Source of the DNA: Chrysaora quinquecirrha
Taxonomy: Eukaryota > Cnidaria > Scyphozoa > Semaeostomeae > Pelagiidae
Length of the DNA: 64,000 nt
NCBI GenBank assembly: GCA_014526335.1
Contig: JACTAT010000022.1
Coordinates: 1,246,604 to 1,310,603 of the forward strand
Direction: 5' to 3'
Shown: positions 37,101 to 48,285 of the stretch, in pieces
Layout: each line of letters begins with the position of its first letter
Position numbering within the stretch: the stretch's first letter is position 1
Program-made: the position numbers and the translations under genes
Notes under the pieces: model-generated
The model's input: only the letters and a program-made list of their open reading frames with translations
The model's database searches: none
What the model was told of the DNA's origin: nothing

Positions 37101-40100
37101 ATCATGCCTGACTTCCTCTATTTTGTCTCATATTTGATTGGTCTTTACCTCTTTCGGATTCAAGAGAGTGAAGGATTCTATGCATTAATGGAAAAGGTCT
37201 GTTTAATTTTTGAGTACTGCAAAACTTATGTGTAGACAGAAAGAGTTCGTTTTCTCATTTGAAGAAGCTGGCTGTTCTTAAGTTTTTGCCTTTTCTGAGC
37301 CTGAAATGTTCTTATTCTGTTCTTAATTCCTCGGTTACTTAGACAGTAATACTTTTCAGTGAATGTCAGGAGTGGTACTAGATTTGTGAGAAAATGCAGC
37401 ATGGTTGTCTATTTTTTGTTCGCTTGCATTTTACTGTCTTTCTTTCATATTAAGATGATATTCCTAGGGCTTATGAAAAGGCCAGTCTCAGCTTGTTTTT
37501 AATTTGCTCTTAATATCTGGGCAACATTCAGGCTCGTATTCGTATAAAATTGGTCTTATAAAAAAAGCGTGTAGTTTAGTATATTGCTCTATTTTTTAAG
37601 CTTTGAGTTTAATTGATTGAAGAAAGTAATTTTCAGCAATATTTGAGAGATCTTATTGTAGAAACAATAACAGTTACTGTAATTCATGGATACGACCAGT
37701 ACAAGGTCCCAAGCCAGTTACTTCTGGCTTTGTAAAACTGTATGTTTGAGCTAATAATAACATTTCTTATTTATTAGGTATATCTACAAAGTACAAACCC
37801 GCAGCAGATAACACGAACGTTAAGGTAAAATTCACTTAATATATAAATTGTTTAGTGTTGGCTATGACATAGTGCTGAAGACAAATTTTGATTAACATAA
37901 AATTATCATTCAGTAATCAGAATGAAAGCCTGAGGAGTTTAATTAATTGTATTTTGAATCTCTTTGCTCCGATGGGATTATTAGTGGAACAGTTTACATG
38001 TCTCAATGAACTCTAGAGCTATGTCGACAGGAGTCTTCCACCCCTAGTAGGGTCAACCATCCCAAACAGGTCGAAAAGTAGAGAGCAGATGAACATGATT
38101 CAACTGGCCCTCCGGGTTATGGGTTGGGCTAAAGCCTAATAACGCATTCCGAGAAAACATGCTATTAGAGAAACCAAATACAATTCATTAGGACCACGAG
38201 ACAGGATAGCCTGTCCTCCTGGCAAGGGTCAAAGCCGAAGGGACGCCTCTGGGCCGACTGACGCACAATGGAGAAAGAAAGAGAAGAAAGAGGTGGGTTG
38301 AGAGGTTGAGATGATGGACCGTAACAAGATAAACTACTGCCGACCCGGGGTAGTGGTGTAGCACTAATGAGGCCTAATGTGCCGCCAAACCTCGAAGTTG
38401 ATAGGCATTTCGAAATTTCTTGCTTTCAGAACTTAATTTCTTGAAATTTTCTCTTCCGTAGATTCTATCTATATTTTGGCTTATGTTGGTTGCTCTGTAG
38501 CGCTGGTTTATCAATTTATTTTCATTACGTCTTCGGAATGCATCTTACCACTGGCCTATCCAATGATAAACCATTGTAAGTATCTTCTCAATTTACTAGC
38601 CCTGACCCTTGTTAAACTTGTCGCCAACAACGTCGCAACATGTAGCCTGTTTTTTCGCACTGGTGACGCAACGCACCGCATTGTTTTTGCAGGTTTTTCT
38701 GAAAATTGTCTACAATGCTTGTCAAAAGTCTTGGAAAACTTGCACTATTCTTACTCATGTATGAGCAGAAAAAGTCCTCCCCCCCCCCCCTCAAACAATG
38801 TTGATTTTCTATGGTTTGGAATATCCCACGAGAATCCACAATACATCTCGCGAAAGCTCAGACTTTACGAGAGCAAAATAACATTTTTTTGGGGGAAGGG
38901 GGTCGATTTTCTGTATTTCCCAGCAAGAAATGGAAGAGGAGTCGTATTTGTTTAAAAACTACGGGGGTGTTCCAAGGACTTTTGGCAGGCATTGTAGGAC
39001 TAATTCTTCTTCCCGTGCAAGTTGATTGTCGCACCAGTTCACCACAGCCATTTTGTCGCAGCGTGTAGCCATCTCAGGATTTCTCATATCATAACAGGAC
39101 ATTTTCAGGAGTGTCTCGTCGCTATAGAAGGGAAAAGCCGCGGGTACACGTGCGACGTTTTTCTTGGAATGACAACGCGACACAATCCTTAGGATGTCCT
39201 GTCATGAAAACTACTGAGGTGGCTACACGCTGCGACAAAAATGTTGTGACAGAAGTTCTGCTACAATCGACTTGTGTGATAAGAAGAATGAGTCCTAGAA
39301 AATTTCCACGAAAAGGCGCAAAAACAATTCAATGTGGTTTGAATGCGTCGACAATTCAAAAAACCTGCTACACGCTGGCGACATGCAAAAACGTGTCACA
39401 AAAAGGTCAAGCAAATCAATGTTCTCCGACCGTTTTTCCTAAGATCGCAGAACATTTTATTCGAAAAAGTATCCCTGGCTACACGTGCAACTCTTTTTGA
39501 CAATTTTTTAACATGTTCTGTCGCCGTTTCAAGCGAAAAGTTGCACGTGTAGCGGCGCCTTAAAGAACCGCACCTGTAGCCGCGGCTTAAAGAACCGCAC
39601 GTGTAGCCGCGGCTTAAAGAGCCGCACGTGTAGCCGCGGCTTAAAGAACGGCACCTGTAGCCGCGGCTTAAAGAACCGCACGTGTAGCCGCGGCTTAAAG
39701 AACCGCACGTGTAGCCGCGGCTTAAAGAACCGCACGTGTAGCCGCGGCTTAAAGAACCGCACGTGTAGCCGCGGCTTAAAGAGCCGCACGTGTAGCCGCG
39801 GCTTCAGAGGATGTATATTATTTAATCTTTTCTTTTTTCCTAACAGTGCTCAATATGGATTTGCGGCTACATTGGTGATTGCAGAATGTGCTGCCAATTG
39901 TGTAATTGTATCTGTGATAATCAGTCATGCTGGACAGTGTCAATTACTCAAATATTATATAGAAGGAATTATGAATAGATTGGAGGAGAAAAGCACTGAA
40001 CTTAGATATATTATGAAGGTGAGAATTCATTTTCATGCCTTAGTAATCTCTCTCTCTCTTTCTGTTTTTGGTATAGGTGTTGTAAGTCCCCCTCAGAAAG

Positions 40101-43100
40101 AGTTCTTTCTCTCAACTGGACTCTTTAATTCATACTATTGGCCTTCCCGTGAGCTGTATCTATCCTGTGAGCTGTTTAGCTTTCAACCTACCTATTGAGC
40201 TTCATGTGGCTATAAACTCTGCCTTAGTCAATTGTTTTGATCTGTTTCTGACGTTTATACTCAGAGGAGTGACAGAAAACAAAAGTTTGTAAAGTATGAA
40301 CAAGGATTTGGCGCCACAAATCTTAGAAATTGAGTGCAAAAAATTCGCATACTTCCTCGCAGGTCCGGTTAATTTCACACCTTTCGATCTGACCTTTGCA
40401 ATAAATAGAAAGAAACCACATTTTTCATTGCCCGGTGATGGGAGACGGATCTCTCTCGAAACGTTGCCCAACTAAATATCAAAGGCTTGTCATGATAAGT
40501 GGTGACTATCATGTCTAATAAGGTGTCAGAAGCAGCTTTGATAAGTCCGAATATATTTACTGTGACTAAGGATATTTCCGCCTTTTTCTCGCTTTCTTAA
40601 AGGTCTGTTCAGCCAAAAGTTAGGGGATGGAGTAAGGCTCCTGGGCAAACAACTAAACATTGTTGGTCAAACATTTTAAATGTGATTTAAAGCAAATGTT
40701 TGAACGTTTGGCATCATCCAAAAACATTGCTGTCCAACATTTTGGAACAACGAAGTTATTGCTAATGCACAGGCAACAACGCCTTCTTGCTAAGAAGTGT
40801 TGCTAGGCGCCGCAATATTGCAAGTTGTTGAAGTTTCACGATAAGAAAGAAATGTTTGGCAAGCAATGTTGAAAAGACAGCCAAACGATCAAACCTTGCT
40901 TGAAAGACAAAAGTAAGCAGTGGGACGAGCAATGGTTGATGTGGCAAAACAGTCAAAAATTTTACTGACAAGCCACTTTCAAATGCTTGACTAACAATGT
41001 TTGATCGTTTGGCCAGTGCCTAACACAGCATTTTCCATCAGATATCCGTCAAAAAATATTTCGGGAAAGAGAGCAATTACATTATAACAGGCATCTAGAC
41101 TTACTACATGAGTCGTAGTTTTCGCAGCCTTCACCTCAATTCAATTCATTCAAAAAAATGTAAAATAAAAAAATAGTTGTTGCTGTTGGTAATGGGCTGT
41201 GTTGCGTGGGGGCTGGGAGCGAATCTAGGACTTTTGTAGTGAGTCTAACAGGCATCTACAAACAGCAAGCTACGCTGCTACTCGACTATGCCATAGGGCA
41301 GCTCTTGCTTGATTACCCAGACCGTACGAAATTTACAGCGCAAAATGGTTCTGAATAATACTTTTCCATTGCCAGGATATCCTTGATGTTCGTCAAAACC
41401 TCTCTCGTATCAATGGACTATTAGCATTCAACACAGCCTGTGTAGTTTTCAATGTCAGCGTGATGGCACTTATAGGTAAGCTCAACACTTTCTATAACAA
41501 TGTTTGACCGTTTGGCAATGCTCTCCAAGGACCTGAATGCATTAATTTTTGTGATTGAAGTTTTGTGATTTGTTTCACAGGTTTTATGATGCTTGTCACG
41601 AATACACTAGACAGAAGAAATCTGTGGATTTATCGTGGGTGTTTTTTTGTTCTGTGGGGTGTAATTCTTGCTTTTGGTCTTATTCAGGTAACGAATTCAT
41701 TCTCTTTTATCAACGTGAATTCAAAACTCTTCATTCTGTGTTTTCTGGTATAAGTGCCCCGGCCGTATATTTACTCAGACAATTTTAAGGGCGTTCATCC
41801 AAGAAGGCAATTGTTTCGTGATTCTTTTCGCTTTCGCCTGAAATCATTAATTCTCCTAGGGGTATTACAGCTGAGTTGTTTGGGTAATAAGTTTAGAGCA
41901 TAAAGCTGTCCATCCTTTCGCGGTTGGTTAATGAGTATCTAAGGTATTCGTACTAGGAGACATGTCGCCGGCGACATTTTATTTGGCATATCTCCCATGG
42001 TGGCTTAACATGCGAGTAACAAGCAACACGTCCTCCGAGTCAAGGACCAAGTAGTGTTTCTTTTGTCGCCCAAAAACATTTCCATTCTCTCGCTACAAAT
42101 TTTATCGCGTGCTTCAAAGTTACCGGGATTGCTAAACTAGGCGATGTCGAGGGGACATATCACGCCCATAATTTGCGGAGAAGTTTGTTCTGGCTGCGAA
42201 TCGAATTTATAGTAAGTGTACTGTGAACGGCCCCATATCAGCCCACTTGCAGATAAGCCAAGCCGATTGCCTTGCTGGTAAGAAACAGGCTGATTTGGGA
42301 ACATGGGTCTCCTATAAGCGAATTTTCACTGTATTATTGTTTTGCAAACTTCTGATGATTTCGTTTTGTTCAACAGCCAGCCCGATTAACTGCCTGTGGT
42401 GAAAAATTAAAAGACAAATCATTAGTAATCAGAGTATTTGGTTATCATACTCATACACAACTTGATATTGATTCATTTCTTACATTTGTCAATCTCGTGG
42501 ATCTCAAGGTAAGCCCTTTCGAGTTTGATATAGATTGTGGTATGCCATTTGTTGAAAGTTTCATTTAGTAAATGTTTTTATCAAATGAGGACTACTGATT
42601 GACGATTGGTGATCACTGATTGATGATTGATGATCAGTGTTCACTTATGATTAATGATTGATTATTATTGATTGGTGATTGATGATTGGTTATAGATGAT
42701 TGATGATCAATGCTGATCTATGATTGGTGATTGGTGGTTGATAAATGTTGATACGATTGATTGTTGCTGATTGATGATGATTGGAATTCCTCTATGAATT
42801 TCACCTTCTCCTCCGTTACGATGTTGTTTCGAACAAAAGTTAACTTGATCTAATATCAACATTGTTTTGGGGGTAAAGGGGGGAAGAAATAGAGTTATGG
42901 AAGTAGAAAATCAATGGAATAGGCTATATTCCTTGGAAAAAAGGCCTTCAATGGCTGCCAAAAGTGTTGGAACGCCTGTGCTGAAATTCTCTTTCACTGC
43001 CTACTATTGCTTCACCCACCCCTCCTCCACCTTAAACAATGTTGTTTAACACCAAAATTTCCAGCTGAGTCTGACCTCACGCGATTGCTAAGAGAATCTA

Positions 43101-43402
43101 CCATAGTCTCAACTTTGTTTGAAGGGGAGGGGAGGGATTAAACTAGTGAATATGCTAGATATACCGAAAATGTCAGTGATTCACGCGAAAAATCTTGGGC
43201 GTTACAACTACATTTGGCAGCCATTGTTGTTCCAAATATTTTTTCCAAGATTGTGGCTAGCCGTTCTTTTCGTTTTCAGGCCAAGCTGTTCACAATCCCT
43301 GTAAAACCTCCGTATCTTTGGGGAGTGCTGGTAATATCAACGCAAATCATGATCATTCTTGTTCAAATGGGACATCTCGTCAAAGATAACATTTGGTTTT
43401 AA
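34177..43402 (+). CDS. Gustatory-receptor-like (GRL) seven-transmembrane protein
   Basis: A 482-residue multi-pass membrane protein of the insect gustatory/odorant receptor superfamily (7tm_7-like), which in insects forms ligand-gated cation channels; in cnidarians its role is developmental or unknown. Exons: 34177-34284, 34965-35084, 35863-36048, 36957-37196, 37778-37824, 38462-38575, 39847-40018, 41376-41475, 41581-41687, 42377-42508, 43280-43402; all phases agree with no break. The N terminus is polar (MGDPDQSLISFHSDSTDSR), as expected for an intracellular end. Seven hydrophobic stretches follow: FWSFINFIYPVFVTCLLMVW, FLYFVSYLIGLYLF, YFGLCWLLCSAGLSIYF, FAATLVIAECAANCVIVSVI, ACVVFNVSVMALIGFMMLV, CFFVLWGVILAFGLI, and a C-terminal LWGVLVISTQIMIILVQM. 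The short C-terminal tail after the last TM, and small exons with a phase-0 intron before the final TM, are typical of the family. I inferred the family from architecture; ligand unknown. Confidence 0.8.
34775..34960 (+). repeat. tRNA-derived SINE-like fragment with (GGCTCT)n
   Basis: GGTTGGTGTAGTGGCTCTGG (A-box-like), a short GGCTCT repeat, then GATGGGTTTGATTCCCTCC (B-box-like). Lies in GRL intron 1. Confidence 0.45.
35165..35590 (+). repeat. tRNA-derived SINE interrupted by another element
   Basis: GGTGGTGTGGCCAAGTGGTC and CACTGGTTAAAATCCCTCCC resemble A and B boxes of a Leu/Ser-type tRNA. The body resumes after about 35455 (CACCAGGCCACTTTCCAG ... GTACCCAGTTGATGTG) and ends near GGGAAATAAAAATGG. 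The interruption is annotated separately. Confidence 0.55.
35241..35455. mobile_element. CAGTGGCATACCC-ended element nested in a SINE
   Basis: CAGTGGCATACCCAAGGGGG at the left and CTGGATATGCCACTG at the right are inverted ends related to the element at 10222-11332. It sits inside the SINE at 35165-35590, so it transposed later. Confidence 0.65.
36055..36480 (+). repeat. Imperfect (TTGA/TGATT)n low-complexity tract
   Basis: Degenerate tetra/pentanucleotide repeats (ATTGATTGATTGATTCAG and similar) in GRL intron 3. No coding sense. Confidence 0.8.
37255..37580. mobile_element. Diverged relative of the 54169-54530 MITE
   Basis: CTGGCTGTTCTTAAGTTTTT, GAGCCTGAAATGTTCTTATT and TTGGTCTTATAAAAAAAGCG match, in reverse complement, phrases of the element at 54169-54530 in the same order. 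Lies in GRL intron 4. Confidence 0.7.
39051..39240. mobile_element. 190-bp MITE with TTTTGTCGCAGCGTGTAGCC inverted ends
   Basis: TTTTGTCGCAGCGTGTAGCC at 39051 is mirrored by GGCTACACGCTGCGACAAAA ending at 39240, with the symmetry extending about 8 bases further inward with one mismatch. Sub-terminal ACAGGACA/TGTCCTGT also pair. Related GCAACATGTAGCC and CTACACGCTGGCGACATG motifs flank it (38630, 39368), suggesting nested relatives. Confidence 0.75.
39545..39805. repeat. 27-bp tandem repeat with CACGTG and CCGCGG
   Basis: About ten near-identical 27-bp units containing GCACGTGTAGCCGCGGCTTA in GRL intron 6, ending 41 bp before exon 39847. Each unit carries the palindromes CACGTG and CCGCGG. 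GC content is far above the surroundings. A hairpin just upstream (GGCTACACGTGCAACT at 39474, AGTTGCACGTGTAGC at 39540) carries the same GCACGTGTAGC motif, a likely seed for the array. Confidence 0.9.
40637..41030. mobile_element. Palindromic MITE, family A (GRL intron)
   Basis: CCTGGGCAAACAACTAAACA at the left; CTAACAATGTTTGATCGTTT then GGCCAGTGCC at the right. An unrelated stretch (40760-40840) sits in the interior. Confidence 0.7.
41955..42180. mobile_element. Degraded copy of the 8676-8957 MITE
   Basis: Shares ACTAGGAGACATGTCGC, AACATGCGAGTAACAAGC, TCTCGCTACAAATTTTATCG and GCTAAACTAGGCGA with the RPP38 intron element. The ends are decayed. Confidence 0.65.
42590..42790 (+). repeat. Imperfect (TGATTGATGATTGG)n repeat
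   Basis: Low-complexity TGATTGATGAT variants in the last GRL intron. Confidence 0.85.
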
Positions 43403-43606
43403 ATAATTATTATTATGATTATTTAACTATTAATAGGACTTGTTTTCGAAGCTTTCGGATAGACATTTTAGGCAGCTTTGTAAAAAAAAAACATAAAAAA
43501 TACAGTATAAAGGGGGGGTATTTTAACGAGTTCTCACACCCTTATAAGTTCAAGCCTTCAGAAATCTTCAGAAGCATTCATATAAGATACCAGAGTCTGA
43601 AATGCC

Positions 43607-43946
43607 TAACTCCCTCGCAAAACGATCAAACATTTATTGCCAAACATTAGAAATTTACAGTATTTATCAAACAGTTTTATCGTTTATCCACGTTACATAA
43701 CATTGCTTGACAGATATTTGTTTGTCAAACATTAAATTTTTGCTTGTCAAATAATGTTTAAGCTGAAGTCACAAGACATTACTTGGCAAGCAGAATTCGC
43801 TGGTTATTGTTTGTGAAAATGTTTCTGACGTAAGCATAAAATGTTTGATGGACTATGTTTTGCGACCTGGAGAAACGCCAAACAATTCGCTTTACATGCA
43901 AGTTTCAAATGTTTCGCAAACAATGTTTGATTGTTTGGCTAGGGCC
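43607..43946. mobile_element. Palindromic MITE, family A
   Basis: CTCGCAAAACGATCAAACAT at the left; CAAACAATGTTTGATTGTTT then GGCTAGGGCC at the right. Confidence 0.7.
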
Positions 43947-44655
43947 TTTCAAGAAACACAATGCTGAGATTTGGGGCAAACTGAAAACTCAAAAAAAAAC
44001 TTGAGTTGCGGAAGGCTCTATACGTGAACACTTGTCCTGAAGCCTGAAGCCTACTTTGATCTTGTTTCGAGAAGGGTAAGGGGGTTCAAAGTCAGTAGGA
44101 TAAGATGGTTAAAAATCAAGATTGACAACGGCCTAGACTAAAAACAAAGCTAAGTTCTAAGAAGAAAGCATTTACACCAGTTACAAAGTATGATGCTTGT
44201 TTATTAATTTCAAAACACTGCCTTTTGTGGACAGCAAAAAATCAGCATTTACAATAATATATTTGGTACATAATTTATTTTTGTTGTGATGGAGTTTACG
44301 CTCAATATTCCGATTTTGTAAAGAGCTCTTTGAGATTATTTCTTATAACATTGTTAATTTTCTAGTACTAAATAAGCAAATTTTTCATAATAAATAGAGA
44401 AAAGTATCGTTTTATAGAAGAAATGTGAAATAGACCAGCTCTTGAATTCTTCCAGAAGAGAGATGTATCGTTGTTAGCATATTGCTATCTTATTTTTATT
44501 TTTGATACGCTTGTTTGAATTACCTAGAATGCACATCGCAGCGAATTGCTTTGCTTCTACTCAGCGAAACAGCGGAATGATTGATACAGCTGCGCAACGA
44601 TAATAATCTCATTTCGCAAAACAAGCCGTTGTTTTCAAGTTTTTCGATTCTAAGA

Positions 44656-45475
44656 CGCTTACCAAACGATCAAACAAAGTTAATCAAACATCTGAAATTT
44701 CCTTTCCAACCAAAATGTTTGGCCTTTTTTGCCCATGTCACGCAAAACATTCCTCCTCAAACATTTTTCTTGCGTCAAACATGAAATGTTTTGAACCTTA
44801 AAACATTGCTCGACAAATTTTGCTGAATTTTGTTAGTCAAGCAGTGTTTGTGACGTGGACAAACGTTAAAACATTGTTTGAGAAGCAGATTTCAAATATT
44901 GGACAAACAATGTTTGGGCTTGATGTCCTTGCGAAACAAAACATTTAAACTGCTTTTGGCCATATTGCAAAACATTGCTCGTCAAACCAACTCGCTCGCT
45001 TGCGAAAACCAGAAAAATTCTTTGATGGCCTTTTAAACATCGTCCCGAATTTGTTCTGATCTGAACGGCGTGTCTGAACGGTCAAACATCGGTCAAACAT
45101 TTCAATGTTTGACAAACAATGTTTCCCAAAACAATTTTTGAGAAAAGTTATTTGGCCAAGGCCAAAGCGAGTCACGGCTACAATATATAGATTTTAAATG
45201 TTGGACAAACAATGTTTGGGCTTGATGTCTTTCTGAAACAAAACATTTAAACTGTTTTTGGCCTAATCGCAAAACATTGCTCGTCAAACAAGTTTTGCTT
45301 GTGAAAACCAGAATATTCCTTAAAGGTTTTTTCAATCATCGTCCATAATTTTTTCCCATTGTCACATCAACCAATGTTTCGAGGCGTGTCTGAACGGTCA
45401 AACATTTCAAATTTTCGACAAACAATATGTTTCCAAAACAATTTTTGACAAAACGTTGTTTGGCCAGGGCTAAGT
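44656..45475. mobile_element. Two or more compound family A MITE copies
   Basis: Begins GCTTACCAAACGATCAAACA and ends ACGTTGTTTGGCCAGGGC. The inner phrases GGACAAACAATGTTTGGGCT and GATGTC occur twice (44900 and 45205), as do GCAAAACATTGCTCGTCAAA and AAACATTTAAACTG, so a roughly 300-bp segment is duplicated. Confidence 0.65.
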
Positions 45476-46238
45476 GGAACCGAAGCTGCAAATAGAAGCT
45501 CGAGATTTTTCAAATAGAAGAAAAAACTTCTTTTTTTCATCCAACAGAAACGAAGCAATGAATTTAAATTAATCTAATTCTTTTCAAAGCTCAAGAAAAT
45601 TAACAAAACATTAATTATGTCAATTATATATTTTCCAGATAAAAAACCAAATTCCATATGTTATCAAATAATTCCAAATATCTACTTCAGCGAATTCTAT
45701 TCCTAATTTTGTCATACTTTATTACTCAATTACAATTTTCAAATTTCATACAGTATAAGAATTATTACCCTGATTGATAACAGTAATCAATATTTTTATT
45801 TACCAAACAAAACAATAATCAAAATCGTAAACAAAACAAATCATTCAAATTCATTCAATAACAAAATCAGAAATTTAACATTTCCGCTAAGCATCCATTA
45901 TAAATGGTTATGAGTTTTTCCTTAGAAATTTTAACTATAAGCAAACTTTCCCTTAGTATCTTGAGGTCCAGAATAGAGTGGGTGAAAATAAAGGGGTCTT
46001 AATAAAGGGGTGCAGCATTTTAGATTGAGTTTGCTACATGGATATGAATGTTAGAGACAAGGGAGAAGCATTCTATAAGGGACCTTAGATGATTATAAAA
46101 AGTTTGATTAGAGACTATTTTAATCTATTAAAAAAACTGTTTTAATTATCTTGAGGATCAAATCCTTTTCTGCCAAATTAAATCCTTTCTCAGAAATTTC
46201 ATTTCTAGATATTTTCCTTTATTTCATTCTAATTTTAA

Positions 46239-47669
46239 TCATTGTATGACACATTTTAGTTTAGTGTCTTCCGTTGTTTCACTTATTTCTTCATTGACAA
46301 GTAAATCCTTGTATCTTGCAAGCTCCTCAGCTCTTGTCATTAGCTTGTCAACTTCTTTACGGATACGAGTGTGCAGTTGATCAGGCTGCGATGTTGACAT
46401 TATCTTCAAATACAATTCCACTGCTTTTTCATAATGCTCCAGTGCTATACCATATTTTTGTTCATCATCAAATTTTTCTGCTAATTGACTATGCTTATAA
46501 GCTTGCTCAATCTGAGGCACATCTGTGATTTTACCTTCTAATGAATGCTGTTTTGTAAGTGTGCCTTTTGATCTTGATTGAAGCTTTTTAGAATGCTTCA
46601 ATTGTTCTGCCCTGTTTATATACTGCTTGACTTTCTCCCTGATTGCTTCTTTTCGTACTGGGTTTCTTTCATATTCAATAGCAGGCATGAAGAACTCTAA
46701 AGCTTTGCAATAATTCATCAATGCCTCTGTCGACTTGCCAGCTGAATCTAACTGCACAGCTTGTGACACAATCCCAACTGCCTTATCCAAGCATTCCACA
46801 GTAGGTGCATGGACCAGATCAATAAACTCATGGTTAAAAAAATCCTCAAAAGATATCCTCCTCTGTGGATCTCTCTGCAACAGATGTGTCAACAAATCAT
46901 GACACTGGGGGGACAAAGGGGGGTCATTTGGGATGACCATAGGATCTTTTGACAATATCTTCATCTCCAGCTCCTCATATGTCTTTGATGCAAATGGGGC
47001 ATACCCAAATAAGGTTTCATGGAGAATTACCCCAACTGACCAGAGATCAACAGATGCATCATAGCTATCAGAGCAAAACATCTCGACAGCCATGTACAAA
47101 GGGCTTCCACGTAAGTTATCACGCCCTTCTTTTCCAAGAAGATGCTGAGCAAAACCAAAATCGCCAACTTTAAGAATTGGATCAACTTTAGAGAAAAGTA
47201 ATAAATTCTGCGGTTTTAAATCCATATGAGCTATGTTCTTCTGATTTATGTAAAACAACGCAAGTGACAATTGCCTAAGAAACTTTCTTGCTATCCTCTC
47301 AGGGAGTTTCTTGTATTTTCGCAAAAACATCGACAGATCACCGCCGCTACAATACTCCAGAACAAGAAAGACATTTTGACTATCCCACTGAAAATCTTTT
47401 AGTTTCACAATATGTTCGTGAGTGATTCCTTTCAGTATTTCAATTTCTCGAATCAGGTTTTCACCTGAACTTTTGCTCAGGGTTCTTCTGTCAATACATT
47501 TTACTGCAACTGTCTCTCGATTATTCCCTTTTCTGTATCCTTTAAAAACTGTAGCGTATGTTCCTTTGCCAAGTTTTTCACAGAGGACAAAGTCATTCAT
47601 TCGAGGCGGTGCATATTGACTGTTTACTCTCCTAAGGGAAGAGAAAGGCCTGTTTCGATTGTCCGCCAT
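46239..47669 (-). CDS. ULK3: ULK3 serine/threonine kinase
   Basis: ULK3 phosphorylates GLI factors in Hedgehog signalling and ESCRT-III in the abscission checkpoint. Single uninterrupted coding exon, 476 residues (human 472). Kinase domain about residues 27-283: LGKGTYATVFKGY (P-loop), VAVKCID (catalytic Lys), HMDLKPQN (catalytic loop), GDFGFAQ (DFG), RGSPLYM, DLWSVGVILHE. Two MIT-like helical regions follow: about 290-380 (VSQAVQLDSAGKSTEALMNYCKALEFF) and about 395-465 (HSQLAEKFDDEQKYGIALEHYEKAVELYL). The HRD Arg is Met here; human ULK3 has Leu in the same place. The usual APE is AVE (MAVEMF), an unusual change. MADNRNRP at 47669 is the first in-frame Met. It faces the CFAP97D1-like gene across 616 bp. 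Confidence 0.95.
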   Translation of the reverse strand: MADNRNRPFSSLRRVNSQYAPPRMNDFVLCEKLGKGTYATVFKGYRKGNNRETVAVKCIDRRTLSKSSGENLIREIEILKGITHEHIVKLKDFQWDSQNVFLVLEYCSGGDLSMFLRKYKKLPERIARKFLRQLSLALFYINQKNIAHMDLKPQNLLLFSKVDPILKVGDFGFAQHLLGKEGRDNLRGSPLYMAVEMFCSDSYDASVDLWSVGVILHETLFGYAPFASKTYEELEMKILSKDPMVIPNDPPLSPQCHDLLTHLLQRDPQRRISFEDFFNHEFIDLVHAPTVECLDKAVGIVSQAVQLDSAGKSTEALMNYCKALEFFMPAIEYERNPVRKEAIREKVKQYINRAEQLKHSKKLQSRSKGTLTKQHSLEGKITDVPQIEQAYKHSQLAEKFDDEQKYGIALEHYEKAVELYLKIMSTSQPDQLHTRIRKEVDKLMTRAEELARYKDLLVNEEISETTEDTKLKCVIQ

Positions 47670-48285
47670 TGCTCAAAAAACAAGAAACGAAATGAAATGA
47701 AGTGAGAGAACCGATGCATTATGGGAAAGTTCTGACTGTGACGTCATTCTGACGTATGATGAGGCTGAAGTGCTTGAAAACCAGGGATAATTTTCCGGGA
47801 ATTTTCCCCGGAATTCTCCGACTAGTTTTCACTTTTTTTGCTTTTATTTCAATCTAAGTAAGTGGCAAGGCTAGGTTAGTTAGATACACGCTGCCCTCAA
47901 AACCCCCAAAAAGCAAATTGTTCTTAAAAAGCGTGTTTTGCACAAAACCAAATTGTCAGAAATTGAGCTCTGCTTAAAAAATTTAGAAGGTAATTTTGTG
48001 TCTAATAATCATGGTTGATTCGAAAACAAAAGAATTATATGATCGGAAACCTCATGAAATAAAATGAAATAAAATGATTCCCCACTTTTGGGGTCCACTC
48101 ATTCCATTCCTCAGGTTCCCGATCCCTTGTTACCATTGGAAACAATTTGCGCGAGATCGAGGCCACTGTATCTTAGCAACTAATGTGATCTATGATCTGT
48201 TGATGAAATCAAATGCTCAATGCTCGTTCTTTTGAAAGGAAGGAGATTTTTAGCTCAGTTGAAGTTTTGAATACTTGAAATAAAT
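47670..48285. promoter_or_regulatory. Divergent ULK3 / CFAP97D1-like promoter region
   Basis: 616-bp spacer between the two start codons, with a palindromic TTTTCCGGGAATTTTCCCCGGAATT near 47790. No repeats or TATA element that I would defend. Presumed bidirectional from gene orientation only. Confidence 0.4.

Larger units (their letters stand above)
43403..46238. other. Convergent spacer GRL-ULK3 with MITE family A copies
   Basis: Contains the GRL 3' UTR, MITE copies at 43607-43946 and 44656-45470, and AT-rich DNA from 45560 to 46238 that includes the ULK3 3' UTR. No gene seen. Confidence 0.6.

Noticed and set aside
39529..39789. Minus-strand frame with FKPRLHVR repeats
   Set aside because: 27-bp intronic tandem repeat divisible by 3.
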